Part shown: positions 27,301 through 37,160 of the stretch, one piece after another
Numbering within the stretch: the first letter of the stretch is position 1
Layout: every line of letters begins with the position of its first letter
Source of the DNA: Anaerococcus porci
GTDB lineage: Bacteria; Bacillota; Clostridia; Tissierellales; Peptoniphilaceae
Direction: 5' to 3'
Length of the DNA: 64,000 nucleotides
Assembly: GCF_009696575.1 (NCBI RefSeq)
Contig: NZ_VULQ01000002.1
Location: 237,926 to 301,925 of the forward strand
Made by a program: the position numbers and the translations under genes
The notes under the pieces: model-generated
Seen by the model: only the letters and a program-made list of their open reading frames with translations
Database searches by the model: none
Told to the model about the DNA's origin: nothing

Positions 27301-28174
27301 CAACCCTAAACCTTTCTTTCGTCTTCCTATCCTTATCTATTAAATAAACTAAATCCCCAACATCATAATCTATAGCATACACATCTATCGCACTAGATAA
27401 ATCCTTAACTTTTAATTTAATATCAATCTTAGGTCTAGCTAACTGTTTTAACTTCTCCTCTGCATCTTTCTTAAGATTTTCAATATTAGTATATCTTTTA
27501 TCTTTCCAATAATAAGTTATAGTCCTATCAGAATAAGACTTATCTTCTATATAATCCTTTCCATCATTAATTTGATTAATTTTAAGACCATTCATTCCTT
27601 CAGGAATAATTCTTGTAGCAAAGTCAAACGATTCTACAGATATATCTTTATCATCTATATTAAAATCATCTATAAAGTATGCTCCCTTATCATTTCCTAA
27701 TTTTTCCGCTATAGTTATAACCTTATTATAATTATCAACCCTATACTCAACACCATATTTTTTTATAGCTTCTCGAAAAATTTCCCAACTACTTTTGTGA
27801 TCTCCCGTTATAACTCTTTTTTTATCTATTTTACCTATAATCTTATAAGTATATCCTAGAGATACTACAATTGCCTTTAAAACATCTTCTATTGTCTTAT
27901 AAGAGAAATTAATACTTTTATTAAACTTTTCTTTAAACTCTAATATCTTTTGCTCACACTCAACCTTATATCCATCATAATATGGTTCAATATTTTTGAT
28001 ATCATAATATTGTTTATTTTCCAATACATAAGCTTCAACATTAAAAAGGTATCTATATTCTTTAGGTATTTCAAATATAAGTCGGTCAAGTTCATTTATT
28101 TCACTTTTTATTTTTAAATGTTTAAAAAAAGAAAAAAAACTTCTATTCTTTGTTTTATTTTCATAAACTAACAT
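24320..28174 (-). CDS. Prophage endopeptidase-tail/antireceptor fibre with collagen-like segments
   Basis: 1284 residues. N-terminal about 300 residues look like the prophage endopeptidase-tail (baseplate hub, Gp44-like) domain (DYDVGDLVYLID, FRVVSIIKRPYKP). Helical region about 300-410, then collagen-like G-x-y tracts (about 425-460, 520-545, 605-625, 760-775). Two roughly 60-residue repeats lie between the tracts (FAYADSQDGAVGF... and TAWANNSTGTSGF...). Carbohydrate-binding-like beta domains and a coiled coil precede the distal tip. It should recognise the host surface. Upstream gene overlaps by seven bases. Confidence 0.85.
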   Translation of the reverse strand: MLVYENKTKNRSFFSFFKHLKIKSEINELDRLIFEIPKEYRYLFNVEAYVLENKQYYDIKNIEPYYDGYKVECEQKILEFKEKFNKSINFSYKTIEDVLKAIVVSLGYTYKIIGKIDKKRVITGDHKSSWEIFREAIKKYGVEYRVDNYNKVITIAEKLGNDKGAYFIDDFNIDDKDISVESFDFATRIIPEGMNGLKINQINDGKDYIEDKSYSDRTITYYWKDKRYTNIENLKKDAEEKLKQLARPKIDIKLKVKDLSSAIDVYAIDYDVGDLVYLIDKDRKTKERFRVVSIIKRPYKPFENEISLTNKPVDLIDDKEKIIELTDKMWEETRGRFETTDKSIEASVATAKRYTEDSFKIYKSEREQTDSKIYEVIKETTTYIDPETGQTKPIVNRQLEIDKSLNGINISIEAQGKINNKFTEEIKDRLSKDEILNDEEIIKVLKGKDGKDGLPGKQGTPGRDGKDGMPGKAGADGRTSYMHFAYADSQDGAVGFTLTATNGKKYIGFYTDFEKADSINPSKYEWSKYVGDDGKPGKDGSQGIPGKAGADGKTPYFHTAWANNSTGTSGFSTSQAGDKAYIGTYTDYIKSDSTDPSKYTWQLVKGNKGDKGEAGKQGIPGRDGESSIYTWNMLRNSRNFTKLTAYKDCTYKILDNKYKISNTNINDGIHVTTSGGDSLLKVYLGFSNDDVDELIAGEKYTFSLYVLNLSNQSFFLRINGFLFERYEIISGYSGRISISGVYLKDLVPQIQFQASNKDDRLDLVYAELKVEPGEIKNTSWTPHKTEINGKDGKDGKTGKIGQNLLRKSNVPIVDNVNYVGGTWKLCESLKDDELVTFTCKIKTQKRDGFNLYNSGGSIILKGKYIYPSDDYIIESFTFPWKTFADVSWGAKHYEQTNPPYINLYVWSNGNGTDKNNNKVSIEWAVLSRGDIPAIEWSPCYKDLEDIVSVSQEEIERELIKVKADFKIENDKIKANVESLSVGTIKEFGKLRDDFDKSINDAKNKVYLGTKEFVEKNFTSKEQTDRQIANIAEQIKVTVGERFDSLQTTIIQNKTSIKQLSDSINLTVSSVRKDIDTNKNDIRQRVKKSELISEINLTPGTALIRADKIRFEGANIDVQGTFSTLNGSNQVGVYINYNQIQFRDNRWNGKTFGMISVSKFINHSGMDLNIGHYATGSLGIAYFENDLWHNYITFDRWGLSPDKVYNDSSIIFNENASMQYNALRFGKMEILASSSNVLKIKHIDKKLGYLFYFGDNETNFYYYYAADNKDHLQPVSWDSPKGETL

Positions 28175-28836
28175 AAAACCCTACCCTCAAACTCAATTAC
28201 ACAAATAAAATCCCCACTACCTGATACCAATATTTCCACCTTATCCTCAATATAAGGAAAGCTTTTTATATCAATAAAACTATTACCCTCTAAGCTATAA
28301 ACCCCTCTCTCAGAATCGATTATAATCTCATTTAATAATTTTTTTATATTTATATCATCATCAAATCCTTTAATATTTATATTATCACCACTTCCATTCA
28401 AACATAACCTACAAGGTGTGGGTAGATTCCCATTATTATAAATCTTTATAGTCTTATTAATAGGTACAACAATTTCTTGCACATTCAACATTGCTATTGC
28501 CTTACCTTTATAAGTTACATTTTGAAAATAATATCTTGTATCTACACTTTCTGCTAAAAACCTGCCTTTATAGTACACCTCATCATTAAACGTTACTTTA
28601 GCTAATTCTAACTCTTTAGATAACTTATTTCTATTTTTCCTTATTTCATCTTTACCACCTTTAAACTCTATAACAAAAGAGACTGGCGTAAATGCCAACC
28701 TCTTTTCACTATAAAATATTAAGCCTGTATCCGATTCAAATGTATCACGCTCAATCTCTGTATTCCCTATCTCAGGATAGGCTAAAACATGAGCATTATA
28801 TATCTTTAAATCTCTTATTAAGTTAATTGATTTCAT
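28168..28836 (-). CDS. Distal tail protein (Dit-like)
   Basis: 222 residues lying between tape measure and endopeptidase-tail genes, the usual place of Dit. Beta-rich with FTPVSFVIEFKGGKDEIRKN, RFLAESVDTRYYFQNVTYKG and NNGNLPTPCRLCLNG, all like phage tail family proteins (SipA/YomH type). Forms the hub linking tube to fibre. Overlaps both neighbours by a few bases. Confidence 0.8.
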   Translation of the reverse strand: MKSINLIRDLKIYNAHVLAYPEIGNTEIERDTFESDTGLIFYSEKRLAFTPVSFVIEFKGGKDEIRKNRNKLSKELELAKVTFNDEVYYKGRFLAESVDTRYYFQNVTYKGKAIAMLNVQEIVVPINKTIKIYNNGNLPTPCRLCLNGSGDNINIKGFDDDINIKKLLNEIIIDSERGVYSLEGNSFIDIKSFPYIEDKVEILVSGSGDFICVIEFEGRVLC

Positions 28837-31800
28837 ACTCTCCTACGTCTTCCATCCTTACTTATTTCTTGGCTTACGATTGGAGCTACAGCCTTTCCGA
28901 TTTCTCTAGAATCTAGGTTTATAACGCTTGTTATAGCTCCATTAGTAACTTGTACTTCAACTTCTTGTTTATTTTGTATATAACCACCAGCAAAACTATA
29001 TGCTAAATTTGCTCCCATTTTATTATTATCAAATAAAACTGCATTTTTAGCCTTATTCCTTATAGCTTCCATAGTGGATTTTATTTTATCAACTACAAAA
29101 CCTTCCTCATCTTCTATACCAATTCCTAGACCTCTAGTTAACATTGCACCGACTTCATCTCTCCAAACTCTGGAAGGTGAATGTATACTTGCAGCTCTTT
29201 TTGCAGCAGCTACAGCCGACCTCATTACGGAAATAGCAGCGGATATTACTCCAGACCTACCCCCATAAATACCATTTCTTAATCCAGCCATAAGATTATA
29301 TCCAGCAGAAGAGAATGAGCCACTATAGGAATTTACAATACCAACCATGTTTGAACACATAGAAGAAATCGTAGACCTTGCCTGACTTGCCCCACTCCTA
29401 ACACTTGATACTAAACCATTCATCATAGATCTAGCCTGGCTTTTAACTTGGCTTGAAGTACTATTCATCTTTGACTTCATGTTATTAGTCATAGCTTCAA
29501 ATAAATTTCTAACTTTATTAGTTCCTTGAGTAACTGCGTTAGTAAAGTTATTCATCATTTGCCTTGATTGACTTGATACCTTAGATGTTAAGTTTGTAAA
29601 AGTAGAACCTACATTATTTCCTAAACTTCTAAACACAGTATCTACTCTACTAGCTCCACTAGAAACTGATGAAACTAAGCTATTCATCATCAAATTAGCA
29701 CTTGCTCTAACTGCATTAGTAGTATTGCTTAAAGAAGATGTAATATTATTTCCCATCACACCTATATCATTAGTAACTTTATTAGCACCTACACTTATAG
29801 CATTTTGGTAACTATCCATAGATTCATTACCAGCATTAGCAAAAGCTTGTTGTTGATTATTTAATTGTGTCGCCGCACTTTGTCCAACCCCAATGGCTGT
29901 TGTATCAACTCCCGCTTTTGATTGCCCAATACCAGTCGCATATTCAGCACCTACTTCTTGACCTTTTGAATTTGCTACACCTTCGCCACCTTTAAGATTG
30001 TTAACCGCACTAGCCCCTAGCATTTGAGACCTAGACGTTACATCCATAGTCGTTGATTCTATACCATCAGCATACGAAGTACCAGTATTAAAACCTTGAG
30101 CATTAGCAGTTCCTGTTAACATACTTGACCTTGCTTCTAAAGGATTAGAAAATGTATTAGTATAAGCAGTTGAAACATTACCTTGACCAGAACTTATACC
30201 TTGACTAAAAGCATCAGCATTTGCAAAGCCTATACCTCTTAATATTTCAGCTATATTTGATTCATCTAATCCTAATTGCTTTAAAGATTGATAAGCTTGT
30301 TCAGCATTTACTTTTCCAGCATTAGTTCCAGCTCCAAAGCCTTTCATATTTAAAAGACCTATATTTTGTAGTGCTTCAATAGCTTGTAATTGTGTTAGTC
30401 CAGATTCTCTTAATTGTTGGTATATTCCTATTACAGCTTCTTTTCCAGCGGAAGAACCACGACCAAAAGCATCAACATTTATTTGACCTTTTACAAACAT
30501 TTCATCAAAAGCTTCAAGTTCATTAAGACCCATATCAATCATAGTCTTATATTCATCAACTATACTTGTACCACTTTCAGAAGCTCCAGCTTTGTAGCCA
30601 TCCATATTCTTCTTAGCTATATTGGTCATTTCTTCAACGGCTTCGATTTCACTCATTCCACCGTCCATCAACTCTTTTAGCTTTTCTCTATATGTTTGCC
30701 CACCTTCTTCAGTTCCATTTACATATCCATCAATATTTAGACCTGCAATTTCAAAAAACTTTTCAGCAGCTTCCATAGTATCAAGACCTGATGTTCTTAT
30801 AGCTGTATATGCACTTCTTACATTTCCTGAACCCTCATAAATCGCTTGAGCATATTCATCTACACTCGCCTTGCCTTCTTGTCTTAAAATAGCTCTAGCA
30901 TCCGTATCTGATATTCCATTATTAATCAAATCTTTATAGGCGGTTGATATATCTGTAGTTCCATCTTTAAGTCCATCAACCACTCCACCAACCATATTTT
31001 CGCCAGTTGGTTTTGTTTTTGACCCATCTACTTCGCTATTAACTTTTTCAGGCAATTCTTTAGCCTTGTCCGAAACTTTATTTTCATTTTCGTCCCAGCC
31101 CTCTTTAATACCTTCAATAAAACTTTTACCAATAGACTTTAGCTTATTAATTCCAGCCTTAAGCTTATCTCCTAACACTCCTATTAAGCCTTTAGCTTGT
31201 ATTTCTGCGAATAAACCTTTTGCAGCATTGATTCCATCACCAATTTTACCAACTAATGATTTTCCCACATCAATAAGTTTAGAAGCCCCTTGCTTAACTT
31301 TATTAGCGATAGAACCTACTATCTTACCAGCACTATTTGCCAACTTATTTATGTCAACATTAAACCCTTTTATAATAGCACCAATTAAAATCGTTCCTAC
31401 AATTACAAGCCCAACCGGATTAGACAACAATCCCGCTATTAATGGTATTATCTTTGCCACAACACCAGCTATAGCACCAAATCCACTCGTCATACCACCA
31501 ATTAGTTTGCTTATTATTCCACTACCAATAGTAATAAACTTCGAGCCACCAACTTTACTCATTCCCGCAGATAAAATATCAATAATCTTTCCACCAGTCG
31601 CATTAAGCTTACCAGCCCCCTTAGATACTCCATCTATAAGTGGACCAATAACTTTTGCTCCAGCATTCATCATTGGTATTTTTTTAGCATTAATACCATC
31701 AATTAATTTAGATATTAACTTTCCACCAGCCTCATTAAGCTCATTTCCTTTAGTCGTAAAACTCCTATATAAAGTATCCATAATCCCATCAGAAGCTTTA

Positions 31801-33990
31801 CTTACAGCAGGCTTTTCCCCTAATAGCCCTTTAACTAGCGAAGCCATCATCTTTTTAGCTACTTGTGGACCTTTGAAAGCTGCAAAAGCAATAGATAAAG
31901 CCATTAAAATTTGAGGAACCGCCTTAACAACCACATCAGGATTATTAACTATTCCTTGTGCTATAGCTTTTAATAAATCTATCCCCACTTTTAAAAGTTT
32001 AACCGCATTTCTATTAAAAGTTTCAGCAAGTTTTCCTAATATTTCTATAGCCTTTGGTACTAATATAGGTGCATTATCTATTAAACCCTCGCCTAATTTT
32101 ACAAGAATTTCTCCTCCAACTTCAAAAAGCTTTGCCCCCACTTCCATAAAAGCTGACGCAAGACTTGTTATTATTTTAGTTGCACTATCTGCCAATTTAC
32201 TCGAATTATCTTGCAATCCTTGTAAAAAAGATAAAATTATACCTTTTCCAGCCTCAATAAATTTAGGTGCTTTTTCAGCTATATAAACCGCACCCTCAGC
32301 TATCATATCCCCAAGTACTTTAGGCAATTGACTTATATCTCTTTGTACAACTGTATTAAGCCTATCAACCTGTTTAGTTACTGATTGTACAACCTCTCTA
32401 AAAGGTGTATCTACATTCTCAAATAAAGCTATACCTAGACCCTCTAAAGCAGATATAAGTATTGTTATATCCCCCTTTAGGTTATCATTCATAGTCTTAG
32501 CCATTCTTTCAGCTGCACCAGCCGAATTATTAATAGAATTAGTTAAGCTATCAAAATCTTCATCACTAACATTTAAAATAGCTAACATTCCAGCCATAGC
32601 CTCTTTACCAAACAACGTTGACGCCGCCTGAATTTTTTGATCCTCACTTAACCCTTGGAAACTCGTACGCATTTCCCTCATCAATTGGTTAAATGGTTTT
32701 ATTTTCCCATTTGAATCAGTAATCGAAATCCCCAAAGCATTCATTTGCTCTTGCACTTGTTTAGTCGGATCTGCAAGCCTTGCTAAAGCCGCCTTTAAGG
32801 AAGTACCAGCTTGTGCTTATGTTATCGTAAAAGTTCTTTATCTTTTACTTCTTATAGTTTCCTATAAGTTCAGACTATATCTTCACCGCTAATTTAATAG
32901 TACGGTGCCTTCCGCTCGTGGATATTTCTGCATATAAAAAACACGACTTTCATCGTGTTAGTTTACTTAGCTTACTTAATCTAGTCGTTACACTTTCCTA
33001 GTATTTCTACTAGGCTTAGCTCGGGATTAGCTTATTATATAATATATTATAGATTCGATAAGTATAACCGCATTCTGTGTGTTTAGTTAAGATTTTAGTT
33101 CTCCTGTTTTTATATTCTTCTAATAATATATATTTATTTTTTCCATGTGCTTCATCTATTCTAGATTGCACTTCTGCGTGAGTTAATTTTTTCATTAGAT
33201 AATGCCTTTCTATATAGTATATTATACTCTTAATTCCTGCATTATCCATTATATAACTTAGCTTTCCCCGAATTCAAAAGGTTTGTTTTTCTATTAATTA
33301 CTTAATAGCAGGGCCACTCGACCCTTTAATACCAGCATTAGCCATCAAGCCTAAAGCAACCGCAACATCTTGTGCCTTATAACCTAAAGACCCAGCCAAT
33401 GGAGCTACATACTTAAAAGACTCCCCCAGCATTGATACATTAGTATTTGATGCTGTCGAAGTTGCCGCCAAAATATCAACATACCTATTGGTATCTTTCG
33501 CCGTTAACCCAAAAGCCGTCAATGAATCCGTAGCTATATCCGAAACCAATCCCAAATCTTCGCCACTTGCTGCCGCTAAATTCATAACTCCAGGCAACCC
33601 ATCTAACATTTCTTGACTAGACCAGCCAGCCATACCCATATATTTTAAAGCCTCAGCCGACTGTGTAGCAGAAAATTTAGTAGTAGCACCCATTTCCTTA
33701 GCTTTATCTCTCAAAGCCTGTAATTGCTTCCCCGAAGCTCCCGAAATAGATTCAACTTGACTCATTGCTGAATCAAAATCCATACCAGCCTTTATAGAAT
33801 ATCCGCCAAAAGCACCCACAGCCAATCCAGCAGCCTTCATACTTGTTTTAACCGCACCTACCGCTTTGCTTGTTATATCCTTTAAACCATTTCCAGCAGC
33901 ATTCGCCATAGCTGATAACGCAGATAAACCCGACTTAAAACCTGAGGTATCAAGTTTAGTATCAAATAGCAATTTACCATCACTAGCCAT
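28833..33990 (-). CDS. Tape measure protein, interrupted by a group I intron
   Basis: Exon 1 is 33990-33321 (670 nt) and exon 2 is 32815-28833 (3983 nt); joined they give one frame of 1550 residues. The junction restores GGG-T|CA-CAA-GCT (Gly-Ser-Gln-Ala-Gly), continuing ANAGIKGSQAGTSLKAALAR, the conserved TP901-type minor-tail/tape-measure motif. Exon 2 is helical with hydrophobic Ala/Gly/Ile-rich segments and Ser/Asn-rich repeats (SMMNGLVSSVRSGASQAR type). The length sets the tail length. Without splicing only a 230-residue N-terminal fragment would be made. Confidence 0.9.
32816..33320 (-). ncRNA. Self-splicing group I intron in the tape measure gene
   Basis: 505 nt. P1: exon AGGGU|C pairs with intron GGCCCU, placing the required U-G pair at the 5' splice site (33321/33320). 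Core elements in order on the minus strand: P (GAATTCGGGGAAAGCTAAG, 33275-33257), Q (AATCCCGAGCTAAGC, 33028-33014), R (GTGTAACGACTAGATTAAG, 32993-32975), S (TAAGTTCAGACTATATCTT in plus reading, 32865-32883). P4 pairs CGGG/CCCG and P7 pairs GACTA/TAGTC. The terminal omega-G is at 32816. Exact splicing restores the conserved reading frame. Confidence 0.9.
33016..33195 (-). CDS. Intron-encoded ORF, truncated homing-endonuclease-like fragment
   Basis: 59 residues from ATG 33195 (AGAAAGG upstream). KLTHAEVQSRIDEAHGKNKY followed by ...KILTKHTECGYTYRIYNILY resembles the repeated DNA-binding units (DUF723-like: E-x-H-G ... C-x-H/C-G) seen in phage homing endonucleases. The nuclease domain and second Cys pair are missing, so it is a remnant. 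It lies between intron elements P and Q. Confidence 0.6.
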   Translation of the reverse strand: MKKLTHAEVQSRIDEAHGKNKYILLEEYKNRRTKILTKHTECGYTYRIYNILYNKLIPS

Positions 33991-34007
33991 ATTCTCACCC
34001 CACTTTC

Positions 34008-34622
34008 TTATTCAATTTTCATACTTTCCATCATAGCCCTTGCAAAAGAAGATTCTTTTTCTTCCTCACTTCGCATATCAGGTAAAGCATAAATTTTTTT
34101 CATCTCCCTATAAAATTTCTTCTCTTCCTTACTCATCTTAGAAGATATAGTCATAGACCTATAAGATAAAATTTTAGAAAATAAACACTTATCATTCAAA
34201 GATTCAAAAAGTGATTTAAATTCCCACCAATGTAGATTTTCTTCAAATAAATTAATGTTATAACATTCTCTAAAAGCAGAATAAATATAAGACCAATCAT
34301 GTTCATATGAATAAATCATTTTTGAACTATTAGAATTAGATTCCTTATCATCTTTGTCTTTCTTATTCTCTTTTCTTTCTTTTCCACAACCATAAAACCA
34401 TAAAAGACCATTAAACAATTCTTCAAGTTCTCCTAAACTTTCTAACTGTATATCATCTTTCAAACATAAATCTAAAACTTTTTCTATCTGCTCAATCGAA
34501 CTAATATCATTATCAAGCATTATAGTTTCATATTCTATCCAAATTTTAAAATCTGTATTTATGTTTATTTCTACATCATTAACTTTAATAAAAGTGGGTA
34601 AACCACTACTTAGATAAAGCAT
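34008..34622 (-). CDS. Gp15-family tail assembly protein
   Basis: 204 residues. The N-terminal half (KVNDVEININTDFKIWIEYE, LLWFYGCGKE) and the later WSYIYSAFRECYNINLFEEN, LHWWEFKSLFESL motif are those of the phage Gp15 family found before tape measure genes. Likely the tail assembly chaperone partner. Overlaps the upstream gene by 17 bases, the place where other phages use a frameshift. Confidence 0.82.
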   Translation of the reverse strand: MLYLSSGLPTFIKVNDVEININTDFKIWIEYETIMLDNDISSIEQIEKVLDLCLKDDIQLESLGELEELFNGLLWFYGCGKERKENKKDKDDKESNSNSSKMIYSYEHDWSYIYSAFRECYNINLFEENLHWWEFKSLFESLNDKCLFSKILSYRSMTISSKMSKEEKKFYREMKKIYALPDMRSEEEKESSFARAMMESMKIE

Positions 34623-34983
34623 TCATTTTTTCACCATTATACTTATCTAACACACCATGAAGGTTATTTATTTTATCATTATATTTATTCACTTCCCCAG
34701 CTATATAAACCCCTATATCGATAATATCTACTAAACTTAAATCATCTCCACCAAAAACCAATTCTTTTATATCATCCATCGCATTCTTGCCAAGGATTTG
34801 ATCATATGCCTTAATTAAAATATTTTTATATTCCTCATCACTTAAATTTTTGTAATCTATCTTCCCTATATCTATAAGCTTATTAGCTAAATCTTCACTT
34901 AATATCGTTTCAAATTTAAGAATCTCTCCATCTATACATTCAAACTCAAACTTTATGTTGTTATTTTTTCTCTTAAATACCAT
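34606..34983 (-). CDS. Tail assembly chaperone (gpG-like)
   Basis: 125 residues, acidic helical protein between tail tube and Gp15 genes, as in siphophage chaperone pairs. No strong motif; called from position, length and overlap with the Gp15 gene. Confidence 0.65.
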   Translation of the reverse strand: MVFKRKNNNIKFEFECIDGEILKFETILSEDLANKLIDIGKIDYKNLSDEEYKNILIKAYDQILGKNAMDDIKELVFGGDDLSLVDIIDIGVYIAGEVNKYNDKINNLHGVLDKYNGEKMNALSK

Positions 34984-35014
34984 ATCTATATTTCCTTTTT
35001 CCTTAAATTCTCCA

Positions 35015-35042
35015 ATAAAAAAGGGAGCTTACGCCCCCTTAT
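35015..35042 (-). terminator. Terminator after the major tail gene
   Basis: Minus strand: AAGGGGGCGTAAGCTCCCTT then TTTT. Allows high head/tail-tube transcript levels relative to the tape measure region. Confidence 0.75.
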
Positions 35043-35061
35043 AATTTTAACTATTACCTAT

Positions 35062-35622
35062 CTAATGTGATCCAACTCCCGAAACAGAACCTGATGGACT
35101 TCCTTCAGTAAATTTAATAGTTAACCAATCCTTATCTCCTTCTCCTAGTTCTGCATATCCATCAATAGGTGCACCATTTGCTTTAAACGATCCAGAATAT
35201 TGATATGCATCCGTACCATCTCCCGCTGAATCAGGCACTATAGTATGATTTCTCTTAATCGCATAAAATTTTCCCTCAGCTAATTTCTTCGAAAAATCAA
35301 CCGTAACAATATTAACTGTAGCGTCATCTGCTAGTTGTTCTTTATCAAAAACCTCTTGTATTCTATTGTGTACTGGATTGTCTTTATATCTATCAAGTGT
35401 AAAATCAGTAGTTGAAGTCATACCAGTTACAGAAGTTCTTTCTGATTTTTCATCTACATATTTTCTCGAATATTCTTCAGTTTCCTTTGAAGTTGGTAAA
35501 TCTGTAAAACCTTTCATTCTATAGTAATTTTCACCAATTTCCATAAAAGAAACCACATCAGCCCTTAAAACTAACCCCTTAAATTCTTTTAAATTTTGTA
35601 ATTCTTTTGTATTAGTAGCCAT
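35062..35622 (-). CDS. Major tail tube protein
   Basis: 186 residues, beta-rich, beginning MATNTKELQNLKEFKGLVLR and containing TSTTDFTLDRYKDNPVHNRI and FYAIKRNHTIVPDSAGDG. Typical of phi13/TP901-like tail tube proteins. Position just before the chaperones and the following terminator support it. Confidence 0.82.
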   Translation of the reverse strand: MATNTKELQNLKEFKGLVLRADVVSFMEIGENYYRMKGFTDLPTSKETEEYSRKYVDEKSERTSVTGMTSTTDFTLDRYKDNPVHNRIQEVFDKEQLADDATVNIVTVDFSKKLAEGKFYAIKRNHTIVPDSAGDGTDAYQYSGSFKANGAPIDGYAELGEGDKDWLTIKFTEGSPSGSVSGVGSH

Positions 35623-36047
35623 TAATTAACCTCCATATATACTAATCGCATTTGTATTTGATACTGTCCAGTCCCTACATCAGCACTAGACAAATATCCA
35701 TTCGTTACAATCTCTAATTTAGTAGGATATCTTTCTCCATCTAATTTAGGATATATTTTTTTATAATTTTGTTCTTCAATCCATTCAATCAAATTATCAA
35801 AAAAAGCAGAATTTTCTAACTGTGTAATTAAATCCCCACTCATCACGCTTTTAGTGGCAAATATAAAAGCAAATTGCTTTAATTCATCGCCATCTACATA
35901 TCTTTTAATCAAAGGATTAATAGGTTCAGTGTATATTCCATATTCAAGAGCCTTATCTCCTAAAAAATCTATATTTAGCCTTACATCATCTTCTAAATAT
36001 GGACATTCTAAAAAATACTCTCTTATACTTTCGATTATTGTTTTCAA
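35622..36047 (-). CDS. Tail terminator/minor capsid-type protein
   Basis: 141 residues between the HK97-gp10-like protein and the tail tube gene, the usual place of the tail terminator. KTIIESIREYFLECPYLEDD opening and QYQIQMRLVYMEVN ending resemble minor capsid proteins of this position. Overlaps its neighbours. Confidence 0.65.
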   Translation of the reverse strand: MKTIIESIREYFLECPYLEDDVRLNIDFLGDKALEYGIYTEPINPLIKRYVDGDELKQFAFIFATKSVMSGDLITQLENSAFFDNLIEWIEEQNYKKIYPKLDGERYPTKLEIVTNGYLSSADVGTGQYQIQMRLVYMEVN

Positions 36048-36397
36048 CCTGCTCTACCTCCTGCTATACTTGCAGCACCCCTTAAAATCGAATCTTTATG
36101 GCTTGCTTTCATCCTTTCAAACCACTTGTTCCCTCTCATTGGTGCACCTTGGAAATTAGCTCTTTCATAATACCATCTCTTGGCATAAGGCGTTTGTTGT
36201 ACTATCTTCCCACTTCCTATTGCAGTCTGAGCAGTCGCCGAACCTATAAGAGTTCCTATATCCATAGGTGTATAAGGTGCCATTAATCTTATACATTCGC
36301 TATCTATAAAGCTTTGCACCTTTCCACCCGTTTCTAAATCTCTTTTCTTTAGGGCTTGCACCTGATTAAATTCAAATCTATTAAATATTATCATCAC
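36044..36397 (-). CDS. Minor capsid/head-tail connector protein (gp10-like)
   Basis: 117 residues with ECIRLMAPYTPMDIGTLIGS and a C-terminal RGNKWFERMKASHKDSILRG, typical of the minor capsid proteins that follow the head-completion gene in Bacillota phages. Overlaps both neighbours. Confidence 0.72.
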   Translation of the reverse strand: MMIIFNRFEFNQVQALKKRDLETGGKVQSFIDSECIRLMAPYTPMDIGTLIGSATAQTAIGSGKIVQQTPYAKRWYYERANFQGAPMRGNKWFERMKASHKDSILRGAASIAGGRAG

Positions 36398-36750
36398 TTC
36401 GCCCCTATCCTTGTATATTGCATATTTTTAGAGCCAAAATCAAACACATCACAGACTGTTATTTTTCTAGCTCCATATTCTTTCTCATACTCTTTAAATG
36501 TTTTTAATTGCTTTATTTCTTTTAAATTATCATTTCTTATTATTAAATCTTCAACATCAACCATTCTTAATAAATGATTAGGAATATAACAAGTTATCTT
36601 ATCAATATCGTCTCTACTTCTTCCAGTACGATTTGCATTTATCCCCCTTGTTTCTTCCCAATGGCAAGGATAAGTTCCCAACTCCGAATAAACATCCTGC
36701 CTATTTACCACCATTCTTTTAATAATTGTCACGCTTGCGTTAGTTCTCAT
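36394..36750 (-). CDS. Minor capsid / head-tail joining protein
   Basis: 118 residues: VYSELGTYPCHWEETRGINA, CYIPNHLLRMVDVEDLIIRN. Matches the putative minor capsid family found as second connector gene. ATG lies inside the end of the preceding gene. Confidence 0.68.
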   Translation of the reverse strand: MRTNASVTIIKRMVVNRQDVYSELGTYPCHWEETRGINANRTGRSRDDIDKITCYIPNHLLRMVDVEDLIIRNDNLKEIKQLKTFKEYEKEYGARKITVCDVFDFGSKNMQYTRIGAK

Positions 36751-37141
36751 AATATCCTCTAAACATTAAACCTGTATGAATAAAAGCTTCCCTTATCCTA
36801 TCATCAATCAATCTATCTTGTAGATTAATCTTCTTATCTGTATCTAATTCATTCTTACTGCCATATTCGACTCTATATTCGCCTACGCTTTCAGATTTAA
36901 TATTAGATAGGGAATTACCTTCCTTTTCTTTTTTAATCCCTATATCGCTAAAATAAAGCTCACAAATGATATCACAAACTACATCATCAATTCTTTTTTG
37001 TAACCTCACATCATCATCTTTAATTCTCTCAAATGTAAAAAAATCTATCCTTGTCCTTATTCTTCTATTAAGTGAATAAAAAATACCCTCAGATACATCA
37101 ATCTCAGGGTATTTATCATTAAACTCTTTATAGGTTAACAT
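36740..37141 (-). CDS. Head-tail adaptor protein
   Basis: 133 residues, first gene after the capsid. MLTYKEFNDKYPEIDVSEG and the helical RIDDVVCDIICELYFSDIG resemble gp6-like adaptors that bind the portal. Called partly by position. Confidence 0.7.
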   Translation of the reverse strand: MLTYKEFNDKYPEIDVSEGIFYSLNRRIRTRIDFFTFERIKDDDVRLQKRIDDVVCDIICELYFSDIGIKKEKEGNSLSNIKSESVGEYRVEYGSKNELDTDKKINLQDRLIDDRIREAFIHTGLMFRGYYEN

Positions 37142-37160
37142 ACATTAACCCCTTCCTACT

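Noticed and set aside
31066..31914. Long plus-strand frame inside the tape measure gene
   Set aside because: Antisense shadow with Pro/Leu/Ile bias and no RBS.
28833..32756. A separate tape measure gene starting near 32756 and a broken upstream gene ending at 33298
   Set aside because: The break is explained by a group I intron; joined exons give one conserved frame.
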